Shown in pieces: positions 1-6,261 of a DNA stretch of 11,200 nt (positions are counted from its first letter, which is position 1; each line of letters opens with the position of its first letter). The stretch comes from CAIYRG01 sp035318785 (lineage in GTDB: Bacteria > Pseudomonadota > Alphaproteobacteria > Micropepsales > Micropepsaceae). Made by a program: the position numbers and the translations under genes. The stretch is from assembly GCA_035318785.1 (NCBI GenBank), contig DATHDZ010000260.1, positions 1 through 11,200 of the forward strand. The letters run 5' to 3'. The notes under the pieces are model-generated. The model was not told the origin of the DNA and searched no databases. It saw only the letters and a list, made by a program, of their open reading frames with translations.

Positions 1-5
1 TATTC

Positions 6-81
6 TGGTGCCGGCTGCAGGGATCGAACCCGCGACCCCGTGATTACAAATCACGTGCTCTACCAACTGAGCTAAGCCGGC
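6..81 (-). tRNA. tRNA-Thr (anticodon TGT)
   Basis: Read on the minus strand, this 76-nt stretch folds as a complete cloverleaf. The 7-bp acceptor stem is GCCGGCT paired with AGCCGGC, followed by discriminator A and an encoded CCA. The D-arm has the usual AGCTCAGTTGGTAGAGC. The anticodon stem CGTGA/TCACG closes the loop TTTGTAA, which places TGT as anticodon and so threonine. The T-arm carries GGTTCGATCC. No intron or mismatch in the stems is seen. Confidence 0.97.
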
Positions 82-93
82 GTTCCGTCAAAT

Positions 94-122
94 CAAATAC
101 TTAAGCCTCATCGCCAGCGCAA
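94..122 (-). promoter_or_regulatory. Possible sigma70-type promoter of tRNA-Thr
   Basis: On the minus strand a -35-like TTGCGC (117-122) and a -10-like TATTTG (94-99) are separated by exactly 17 nt. The -10 box ends 12 nt before the tRNA 5' end. Both boxes are imperfect, so this is inferred from spacing and position. Confidence 0.35.
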
Positions 123-283
123 GTTGACCGAATTGCGCAGCAAACGCCACCGGGAACAGCGTTCTTCGTACGGAGTCTCTTCTCGTTTTGACGGCAGGCT
201 GGGCGTGCAACTTTGGCGAGCCGAAACGATTACCCCACGTAGGGATGCGAACCTGTCAACTTTCGCGGGAGTTTGGAAGCACC

Positions 284-601
284 ATGAACGCGACAAAAAT
301 CTTACCGCTGTGTTTGTTCCTGGTCGCCTGCGCGAGCACGGAGGGACCGCTGGATGCCGTCGAAAGAACGGATTCGGGAAGCGTTCTCGTCCGGGTCATG
401 AGATTGGACCTCGCCGAGAACAGCTATGAGCTGGTGCCCTCTGCTCACGCTATCTGGTTCACCGATACGGAATTGAAGCAGGCGATGAGGTCGAGAGCAG
501 CGGCGATTTGCGCCCCTGGCGGCATTCAATTCCTGGACGTCGACAGGCCTTACTATATCCAGGTGGAACTCAGCCCGCGTGGCTATCTCCATTGCCTCTG
601 A
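284..601 (+). CDS. Small putative lipoprotein of unknown function
   Basis: This encodes 105 residues and I do not recognise a family. The start at 284 is chosen because it gives a short lipoprotein signal peptide: Lys5, then a hydrophobic stretch ending in the lipobox Leu-Val-Ala-Cys with Cys16 as lipidation site. An in-frame start at 188 would bury that signal. GGGAG and GGAAG runs lie 5 to 17 nt upstream. Residue +2 after the Cys is Ala, not Asp, so by the usual Lol rule it would go to the outer membrane. The mature part is about 90 residues with two further cysteines (Cys76 and Cys104) that could pair in the periplasm. It has no obvious repeats or catalytic motif. It is followed after 84 nt by another exported-protein gene on the same strand, so the two may be co-expressed. 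Coding status rests on the signal peptide and clean frame. Confidence 0.65.
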   Translation: MNATKILPLCLFLVACASTEGPLDAVERTDSGSVLVRVMRLDLAENSYELVPSAHAIWFTDTELKQAMRSRAAAICAPGGIQFLDVDRPYYIQVELSPRGYLHCL

Positions 602-613
602 TTAATCCAAGCC

Positions 614-639
614 ACGTTGAATTTTCCCAACGTTGAATT
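614..639 (+). repeat. Short direct repeat ACGTTGAATT x2
   Basis: The decamer ACGTTGAATT occurs at 614-623 and again at 630-639, 16 nt start to start. Each copy is followed by a C-run (CCC at 626-628 and at 640-642). It sits just after the lipoprotein stop and about 50 nt before the next start. It may be a tandem binding site for a regulator of the 686 gene, or a chance duplication. Confidence 0.4.
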
Positions 640-685
640 CCCGGCCGAGTGCGCTAGTGTCGGGGCAAATCCGGGGGGTGAAAGC

Positions 686-1186
686 ATGCGCGTTCCTACC
701 CATGGCACGCATTATTCGCGGCCAGTCCTGAGCACCGCAACCGCGATCCTATTTTTGTCGGCGAGCCTCGCTCCGAGCTATGGCTTGGAAACCTCGTTGG
801 ATGCCTATCGGCAAAGCGGATGGGCCGTCCCCACAGGGCCGGCAGCGATGGTGAGGCTGCACATTCCCTTCGGTGACAACGCAAAAAAGCGAAGCCGCCC
901 GTCATTGTCGCTATCGGCGGGAATGTTGTGGCGCTCCGAATTCGGCTCGCAGGAAATGGGCGGCTTTCGCTACACGCCCGGCCTCGAAGCGGGATTCACC
1001 TTCGGCGGCGAGCCGATATTGAGACTGGGAACCTTCGACGTGGACAGGCTGTTGGCCGCCCAATCGGACCCGAACAAGCCGGGTGCGCTGACCGACGCGT
1101 CAACCTATTGCGAAAGCAATTGGTTGGTCTGTGTCGGCGGCGGCATCGTCGGCGTTGGTTTGCTCGGTCTCATCGGCAATTACTGA
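686..1186 (+). CDS. Exported protein of unknown function
   Basis: This encodes 166 residues if started at the ATG at 686, which has a G-rich GGGGGGTGAAAGC leader. A TTG at 617 is in frame but would put 23 polar residues ahead of the signal peptide. Residues 1-33 look like a Sec signal: basic N-terminus, hydrophobic stretch near 15-30, then Ala-Pro-Ser-Tyr-Gly with likely cleavage near residue 33. Residues 55-62 (VRLHIPFG), 73-84 and 98-118 are alternating, strand-like segments that suggest a beta-rich periplasmic or outer-membrane protein. Cys142 and Cys149 flank a short loop before a glycine-rich hydrophobic tail (150-166, GGGIVGVGLLGLIG) that could be a small membrane or glycine-zipper segment. 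I cannot name a family. The stop lies 5 nt from the stop of the convergent membrane gene. Confidence 0.7.
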   Translation: MRVPTHGTHYSRPVLSTATAILFLSASLAPSYGLETSLDAYRQSGWAVPTGPAAMVRLHIPFGDNAKKRSRPSLSLSAGMLWRSEFGSQEMGGFRYTPGLEAGFTFGGEPILRLGTFDVDRLLAAQSDPNKPGALTDASTYCESNWLVCVGGGIVGVGLLGLIGNY

Positions 1187-1191
1187 ACCGT

Positions 1192-3708
1192 TCAATCGGC
1201 AATCGCGTTGACGGCGGTTGGGTTTTTCACCGGGCCGGATTCCTGTCCCTCGGGTCTGGTCACCATCGCAGAAAACAGCGCGTCGAGTCTTTGCGGCGAG
1301 CCGACGAAGAGTTCCACCGGCGGCGACCAATATTGCATGATCTGACGATAGATCGCTTCTTCCTCGGCATGGTTGAGCGCGAGGCCGGCAAGATATTGCA
1401 GCCGCAGATCGGCATCGTGATTGATCGCGGCATCTTTGAGCCACGGCTGTAACTCGGCACTGTTGCCGGCATAGGTCGAGAGCAGATCGGTGACGGAATT
1501 CATGTTCACATTGGCGAGCGATCTCTGCACGGGTGCGTAATCGCGCCGGTCGAGGCGCGCCTGCAAGGTGTCGAGATTGAAAGATGGCGGCTCCAACTGG
1601 CCTACCAGCACAATGTCGTAGCCCTGCCCGTTGACATTGTTGGCCCAGACGGTGGCGTAGGGAAAGACCGCGAAAAACGTCGCGATCTCGCTTTTGACCG
1701 TCGCCACATCGCTTTCGTAGAGCGGCACCCATTGGGTGACGATACCGCCCGGTTTGAGATGCGATTTCACCAGCTCGAAATATTCTTTCGAATAGAGCGT
1801 GGCGCTGCCCTTGACGAAGGGATGGATCGGATCGGAGGTGATGATGTCGAATTTTTCCACCGTCGCCGCAACGAAATGGCGCGCGTCGTCATAGACGAGC
1901 TGCGTGCGCTTGTCGTTCATCACGCCGTAATTCTGGTCGGCGAAATAGCGCGTCGAGGTCGGCGGGATCAGCGGCTCGAGTTCGCAGATCACGATGCGCT
2001 TTACGCTCGGATAGGTGGTGAAAGTGCCCGCGGTGATGCCGCCGCCGAAACCCACCACCAGCACCGAACTCGGATTCGGGTGGATGAGGCCGGGCAGATG
2101 GCCGAGCATGCGCTGCAGCTTCATGTCGTAGATCTCGGTGGAGGCTTCCACCTTGCCGGCGACATGGAATTGCAGCGCGCCGTCGCTCCATTGTGAAACC
2201 GCGATCGAGGAATTGCGCCCTTCCGCCGTGTAAAGAATGCTCGACATGCCGGTGGTGACGCCCATGCGCCGTCCGAAAGCGATGAGCTCGTCCGGAACCT
2301 TGTGCACGCCCCACACAAAGAGCGCGGCCAAGCCGACCGCGACGCCCGCGGACAATTCCAAAAGCGGCGTGCGCGCGGCACGCATCAGCGGGATCAGCAC
2401 GAGGAGGCCGCTGAGCGTCGAGAGAACCAGCAAGGCCCGCTGGGTGTTCTGCGTGCCGATGGAGGGGATCAGGACGAGGCTCACCATCAACGCGCCGAAA
2501 ATCGCGCCGGCAGTGTTGGCGGCGTAGATGCCGCCGACGGTGGCGCCGGAATCGCGGCCGCGCGCAGCCGCCGCGGCGAAGGCGAAGGGAAGGCTTGCGC
2601 CCCAGAACAACGTCGCCGGCAGGATCGCCCAAATCGTACGCGCCATGTCGATCTGGAAGGTGAAGGTCGGGCTCTTCGAAAGCTGCGGATTGACCGGCCA
2701 ATAGGGCAGCGCATCGGCGATGGCATAGGCCGTCCAGGCGATGCCGACGGCGGCGAGCATCTGGCACCAGCCAAGCGCGAGGCGCGGATTGATGCCGCGC
2801 ACCATGCCCGAAGCTACGGCGGCGCCGATGGCGAGACCCACCAGGAACACCGCGAGGATGATGGAGAAGGCGTAGACGGTCGCGCCCAGCATCAATCCCA
2901 TCAGGCGCGTCCATACCACTTCCGCACCAAGCGCCGATGCGCCCGAGAGCGCGATCGCGGCAGGAATCGTCCAACGGATACCGATTTCGTTCCCGGATGG
3001 CGCGAGTTCGGGCGCGGCACGATCCTCGGGCGCGAGGCGCGGCGGCGTCCGCGCCGCAAGGAGAAAGCTTCCCAGCGCGATGCAGAGATTGATGGCGACG
3101 GCGGCGTAGGTCGCGATGTTCACATCGAAAAGGCGCAGCAGATAGAAGCCGGCGATCAAGCAGCCGGCCACCGCGCCCAGCGTGTTGGCCCCATAGAGCA
3201 GGCTCCACCACGAGACGCCGCGCGGACTGGCTTCGATCCAGCGCGCCATCGCGGGCAGCGATGCGCCCATCAGGATTGTCGGCGGCAACAGACAGAACGC
3301 CGCGGCGAGACCTCGCAGCAGCATGCCGGCAAAGCCCGCCTGCGGGCCGGTCAAATAGGCCTGGCCGACAAACGGGATCAGCACGAGCTCGATCAGCCCG
3401 AGCACGCCGATGAGGAGCTCGATAGCGGCGTAGGTCCGCAGGGGATGCAGCCAGAAGGATCCGGTTCCTTTGAGGATTCGCGGCAGCGCGAGACTGCCGA
3501 TGCAAAGCCCGCCCATGAAGGTGGCGAGCAGCACGCCTAGCGAAACCGCCGTCGAGCCGATGGCGAGCTGGAGCAACTGATACCAGACGATCTCATAGAT
3601 CAGCGCCGAACAGCCGCTACCCGCGAACAGCAGCGCCACGAGCGGCAGAAGCACCTCAGCCCGTGCGGGCGATGAGGCGCCTGCCGCCGGTCCGGTGGTT
3701 TCGTTCAT
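1192..3708 (-). CDS. Polytopic membrane protein fused to spermidine-synthase-like domain
   Basis: The protein has 838 residues. Residues 18 to about 465 are hydrophobic with many membrane segments and an internal duplication: GCSALIYEIVWYQLL at 32-46 resembles GASALGAEVVWTRLM at 256-270. From about residue 495 a soluble SpeE-like Rossmann domain follows, with the nucleotide loop GFGGGITAG (553-561), an acidic ribose contact in ICELEP (Glu577), and DDAR (607-610). In true spermidine synthases the catalytic segment is of the form D-x-x-DP; here it is shortened to ITSDP (623-627), so one acidic catalytic position appears lost and polyamine synthesis is doubtful. A C-terminal region of about 100 residues is unassigned. 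Family members are usually annotated fused MFS/spermidine synthase with unknown substrate. The start ATG (3706-3708) follows a GGGGGG run about 8 nt upstream. The first palindrome begins only 22 nt upstream, so its own promoter must overlap the palindromes, or it is read through from oxlT. Confidence 0.88.
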   Translation of the reverse strand: MNETTGPAAGASSPARAEVLLPLVALLFAGSGCSALIYEIVWYQLLQLAIGSTAVSLGVLLATFMGGLCIGSLALPRILKGTGSFWLHPLRTYAAIELLIGVLGLIELVLIPFVGQAYLTGPQAGFAGMLLRGLAAAFCLLPPTILMGASLPAMARWIEASPRGVSWWSLLYGANTLGAVAGCLIAGFYLLRLFDVNIATYAAVAINLCIALGSFLLAARTPPRLAPEDRAAPELAPSGNEIGIRWTIPAAIALSGASALGAEVVWTRLMGLMLGATVYAFSIILAVFLVGLAIGAAVASGMVRGINPRLALGWCQMLAAVGIAWTAYAIADALPYWPVNPQLSKSPTFTFQIDMARTIWAILPATLFWGASLPFAFAAAAARGRDSGATVGGIYAANTAGAIFGALMVSLVLIPSIGTQNTQRALLVLSTLSGLLVLIPLMRAARTPLLELSAGVAVGLAALFVWGVHKVPDELIAFGRRMGVTTGMSSILYTAEGRNSSIAVSQWSDGALQFHVAGKVEASTEIYDMKLQRMLGHLPGLIHPNPSSVLVVGFGGGITAGTFTTYPSVKRIVICELEPLIPPTSTRYFADQNYGVMNDKRTQLVYDDARHFVAATVEKFDIITSDPIHPFVKGSATLYSKEYFELVKSHLKPGGIVTQWVPLYESDVATVKSEIATFFAVFPYATVWANNVNGQGYDIVLVGQLEPPSFNLDTLQARLDRRDYAPVQRSLANVNMNSVTDLLSTYAGNSAELQPWLKDAAINHDADLRLQYLAGLALNHAEEEAIYRQIMQYWSPPVELFVGSPQRLDALFSAMVTRPEGQESGPVKNPTAVNAIAD

Positions 3709-3730
3709 GCAACGGCCCCCCGGACGAAAA

Positions 3731-3808
3731 CTAGTGTGGTGAATTTGAAGTTCCTAGGATCGGCATGGCATCCGCGGTTAGGAACTTCAAATTCGAGAAC
3801 CACACTAG
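3731..3808. repeat. Long palindromic element 1 (CTAG-ended)
   Basis: The left arm (3731-3756) and right arm (3779-3808) are perfectly complementary over 26 bp, except that the right arm carries four extra bases, GAGA (3795-3798), after the tenth terminal base. The ends are CTAG, the arm begins CTAGTGTGGT, and the central loop is 22 nt. No T-run follows on either strand, so it is not a classical terminator. It is homologous to element 2. It could be a REP-like or MITE-type mobile palindrome, or a structured RNA in the oxlT-speE-like transcript. Confidence 0.85.
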
Positions 3809-3821
3809 AATCAATAGATTG

Positions 3822-3897
3822 CTAGCGTGGCTTTGAATCCGAAATTCGCTCGCAGAGCTGCCCCGAGATATAGCGAATTTCGGATTCGCCACGCTAG
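3822..3897. repeat. Long palindromic element 2 (CTAG-ended, inverted relative to element 1)
   Basis: The left arm (3822-3850) and right arm (3872-3897) are perfectly complementary over 26 bp, apart from three extra bases TTT (3832-3834) in the left arm at the same position where element 1 has its insert in the right arm. The ends are CTAG, the arm begins CTAGCGTGGC, and the loop is 21 nt. It starts 13 nt after element 1 ends and lies 8 nt beyond the oxlT stop. The insert on the opposite arm implies the two copies are placed head to head, as in paired REP elements. Confidence 0.85.
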
Positions 3898-3905
3898 GGT
3901 GAGAC

Positions 3906-5153
3906 TTACTCCGCCGGCAATGGCGCGGTGCCTTCAGCGCGCCGCGCGCTCTTTTGTGGCAGGGGCATCCGGCGCACATACAGCGCCATGAAGGCCGCAA
4001 GCAGAGCGAGAGCGGCGCTGGTAAAGAACGCATAGTCCCAGGTGCCCGTCATCTCGAAGAGATTGGTCGCGAGACCAGCGCCCACAAGCGACGCAAAACC
4101 CTTCGCGCTATACAGGAAGGCATAGTTGCCGGCCGAGTTCTTGCTGCCGTACAAATCTGCGAGCACGGCGGGAAACAAAACATACAGCTCGCCCCAGGTG
4201 AGGAACACAAGCGCTACCAACGCCACCCATATAGCGTCGCCTTGCCGCCCCAACGTGGTAAGGGCAAGCAGAAAGATGGCCTGGAGCAGGAACGCGACGA
4301 ACATGGTCCTTTCGCGGCCAAAAGAATCCGAGACCGAGCCCCACAAAATGCGGCTGAAAGCGTTGGCCAGCGGGTAGAGGATGAGGGCGATGGTGAGCGC
4401 TCCGTGACCGATTCCGAAGTCGGTCGCCACCGGCTTTACCGACGCGGTGACCATCAGCCCGCCGATCGCGACCGACAACATCGCGACGAACAGGAAATAG
4501 AACTGCGGCGTGCGCAGCATTTCCGAATATGTGAATTGGAGGTCGTGGCGCCGGACATTCGGCTTGGCAGCCGCCGCGGCCACCTTGTAAGTGGCCGGCG
4601 GGTTCACCATCACCAGGCCGGACAGCGCAATCAACGCCCCGTGCGTGATGCCGGTCCATATGAACGTATCGGAATAGCCAATGGTTTGGATCAGGTAATC
4701 AAACACCGGGTTGAAGAGGAAGGCGCCCCCTCCATAACCCGCGGTGATGATGCCCGAGGCGATCCCCCGCTTGTCAGGGAACCATTTCACCGCGGTGGAA
4801 ACCCCGCAGGCGTACACACAGGCGACGCCGATCCCGGCGACGCAGAAGAGGGCGTAAAACGAAAGCAGGTTCGGAACGTACCCCAATGCTCCCCACCCGA
4901 TGGCGCATAGCAGTCCGGATGCGATCATGAAGAACCGGGGACCGATTTTATCGATGTAGGATGCAAAGAACGGCATGGCCCACGTGCCTGCGGCGATGAA
5001 CAGGCCAAAGCCCCACTGCACTTCGGAAAGGGACCAGCCCTGTGCCGCGTGAGCCTTCACCATGGGCTCTGCAAACAGCGTCCAGGCGTATTGAAGGTTG
5101 CCGATCATTACCATGCCGACGAAGGCGGACCATAACCGGAACCATCTATTCAT
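3906..5153 (-). CDS. oxlT: Oxalate/formate antiporter, MFS family (OxlT-like)
   Basis: This is a 415-residue MFS protein with about 12 membrane segments and a short basic C-terminal tail. In OxlT of Oxalobacter formigenes this inner-membrane carrier swaps external oxalate for internal formate. Recognisable blocks are NRWF (2-5), QYAWTLFAEP (21-30), the MFS loop DKIGPR (68-73), KWFPDKRGIASG (123-134) and EMLRTPQF (211-218). The two charged residues that bind the dicarboxylate in OxlT (Arg272 and Lys355) have equivalents here: Arg268 in AFSRILWG and Lys351 in LYSAKG. That makes oxalate a better guess than a generic OFA-family substrate. The start follows GGGGAG at a 7-nt spacing. It is divergent from the GntR-oxc-frc series, with 367 nt between, so shared control is likely. 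Alternative: another small-carboxylate carrier of the OFA group. Confidence 0.9.
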   Translation of the reverse strand: MNRWFRLWSAFVGMVMIGNLQYAWTLFAEPMVKAHAAQGWSLSEVQWGFGLFIAAGTWAMPFFASYIDKIGPRFFMIASGLLCAIGWGALGYVPNLLSFYALFCVAGIGVACVYACGVSTAVKWFPDKRGIASGIITAGYGGGAFLFNPVFDYLIQTIGYSDTFIWTGITHGALIALSGLVMVNPPATYKVAAAAAKPNVRRHDLQFTYSEMLRTPQFYFLFVAMLSVAIGGLMVTASVKPVATDFGIGHGALTIALILYPLANAFSRILWGSVSDSFGRERTMFVAFLLQAIFLLALTTLGRQGDAIWVALVALVFLTWGELYVLFPAVLADLYGSKNSAGNYAFLYSAKGFASLVGAGLATNLFEMTGTWDYAFFTSAALALLAAFMALYVRRMPLPQKSARRAEGTAPLPAE

Positions 5154-5520
5154 CGTTCACTCCCCATCCCTCGTGTCTCCGCTTTTGCACCGGGTGGCGC
5201 AAGGAAGATCATACCGCGAGCCCCAGGCGTGGCACGGCTCTGCATTTCTCCCATTCTTCGCCCAGTTTTCCAACCGAAAAGCAATGTTCGCGGCGCCGCC
5301 TCACGTCTCTGTGCGGCAGACGGTCCGCGTATCGGTCCCCGACTGTCGATATGACCCCAGGCTCTGCCCATCCTTCGCAGTTTCTTCGAAACGGGCGCCT
5401 GCCCGATGTGGTCTATTCCGGCGTGTCGGATGCTGCCGACCTTATCGATCTCGGCTGGCGGCTTTCGTGGTATACTGTATACTGGAACAGACGTTCCGAC
5501 CTCACAGACGAAATTCTTAA
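5154..5520. other. Divergent intergenic region between oxlT and the GntR regulator gene
   Basis: These 367 nt must hold the promoters for both directions. No convincing gene is seen in it. On the minus strand TATGAT (5208-5213) is a fair -10 box for oxlT, but its -35 is poor. A small inverted repeat CGGGC/GCCCG lies at 5392-5405. The most ordered part is the GTATAC double motif at 5468-5485, close to the regulator gene. Base use is less G/C-biased than in the flanking genes. Confidence 0.6.
5468..5497 (+). promoter_or_regulatory. Candidate GntR operator with overlapping -10 boxes
   Basis: Bases 5468-5485 read TGGTATACTGTATACTGG, which holds two copies of the palindrome GTATAC spaced 7 nt apart. 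TGGTATAC and TGTATAC-type half sites are typical of FCD-class GntR regulators. Each copy also gives TATACT (5471-5476 and 5478-5483), one mismatch from a -10 box. Directly adjoining is a second inverted repeat, GGAAC-AGAC-GTTCC (5484-5497). It lies 24 to 53 nt before the regulator ATG, suited to autoregulation. Function is inferred from motif and place only. Confidence 0.5.
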
Positions 5521-6222
5521 ATGCTGTCAATTGGTTCACAGAAGAAGCTGGGTCTTGCGCCAATCGCAAGCGAACCAAACTTCACGGAAAAAGCCTATGC
5601 GGCCTTGAAGGACGTCATCACCCGCATGGACCTGTATGGCAGCCGCGCCGAAATCCGTCTCGATGAACGTCAACTTGCCTCCGATCTCGGCGTCAGCCGC
5701 ACGCCGGTTCGCGAGGCGTTGGCGCAGCTCGAGCGCGAAGGCTTTGTCCGCCCGGTGCCGCGCCGCGGCGTCTATGTGGTGCGCAAGACCAAGCGCGAGG
5801 TGATCGAGATGATTACCGCGTGGGCGGCGCTAGAAAGCATGGCGGCGCGCCTCGCTACCCAGAACGCCAGCGACCAGGAAATCGCCTCGCTGCGCCAGAT
5901 GTTCGCAACCTTCGAAGGCGGCGCCGAGCAGGCGAAGCTCGACGAATATTCCGAGGTCAATATCGAGTTCCACCAGGCCATCATCCGCATGAGCCACAAT
6001 CAGGTGCTCATCGATATGGCCGGGAATTTGTTCACCCATATGCGGATGATCCGCCGCAAGACGATCGGCGAAATGGACCGCGCCGACCGCTCCATCCGCG
6101 ATCACATACACATCATCGAAACGTTAGAGGCGCGCGATACCAATCGCGCGGAGGAACTGGTACGTAATCACGCGCTCGGCCTCGCTGAGCACGTGGCGCG
6201 CTATGCCGATTATCTCGACTGA
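5521..6222 (+). CDS. GntR-family transcriptional regulator, FCD (FadR/VanR) subfamily
   Basis: The protein has 233 residues. Residues about 20-88 form the winged helix-turn-helix, with the family signature LDERQLASDLGVSRTPVREA (47-66) followed by the wing PRRGVYVV (80-87). Residues about 95-230 are the all-helical FCD ligand domain. Its metal-site residues are visible as His151 in IEFHQAII, His195 in RDHIHII and His217 in RNHALG. The usual fourth ligand, Asp, is replaced by Asn147, which may still coordinate. The ligand is probably an oxalate-pathway carboxylate or CoA thioester; that is inference from context. It heads the plus-strand series and is divergent from oxlT, so it probably controls both. 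A purine-rich but weak AGACGAA precedes the ATG, and no better in-frame start exists upstream of the HTH. The N-terminal 20 residues may be a flexible lead. Confidence 0.92.
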   Translation: MLSIGSQKKLGLAPIASEPNFTEKAYAALKDVITRMDLYGSRAEIRLDERQLASDLGVSRTPVREALAQLEREGFVRPVPRRGVYVVRKTKREVIEMITAWAALESMAARLATQNASDQEIASLRQMFATFEGGAEQAKLDEYSEVNIEFHQAIIRMSHNQVLIDMAGNLFTHMRMIRRKTIGEMDRADRSIRDHIHIIETLEARDTNRAEELVRNHALGLAEHVARYADYLD

Positions 6223-6261
6223 TACGGGATTTGCGCGAAAGATTTTTAGGGAGAGGGCGAA

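Noticed and set aside
188..283. Upstream start extending the lipoprotein by 32 residues
   Set aside because: It would bury the lipoprotein signal peptide; the ATG at 284 gives a correct lipobox at residue 16.
1184..1194. Shared terminator between the convergent genes
   Set aside because: Only 5 nt separate the stop codons and no hairpin with a T-run is visible around them.
1889..3505. Overlapping long frames on both strands inside the spermidine-synthase-like gene (also 2302-3540)
   Set aside because: Arg/Ala-rich composition without motifs; the 838-residue membrane frame explains the region.
3731..3897. Rho-independent terminator for oxlT
   Set aside because: The stems are strong, but neither has a following U-tract in the minus-strand transcript, and arms of 26 bp with 21-22 nt loops are too long for a typical terminator.
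5042..5608. Plus-strand frame across the oxlT-GntR gap (and a minus-strand one at 5150-5578)
   Set aside because: It overlaps two firm genes and the GTATAC region, has no credible ribosome binding site and has low-complexity basic translation.
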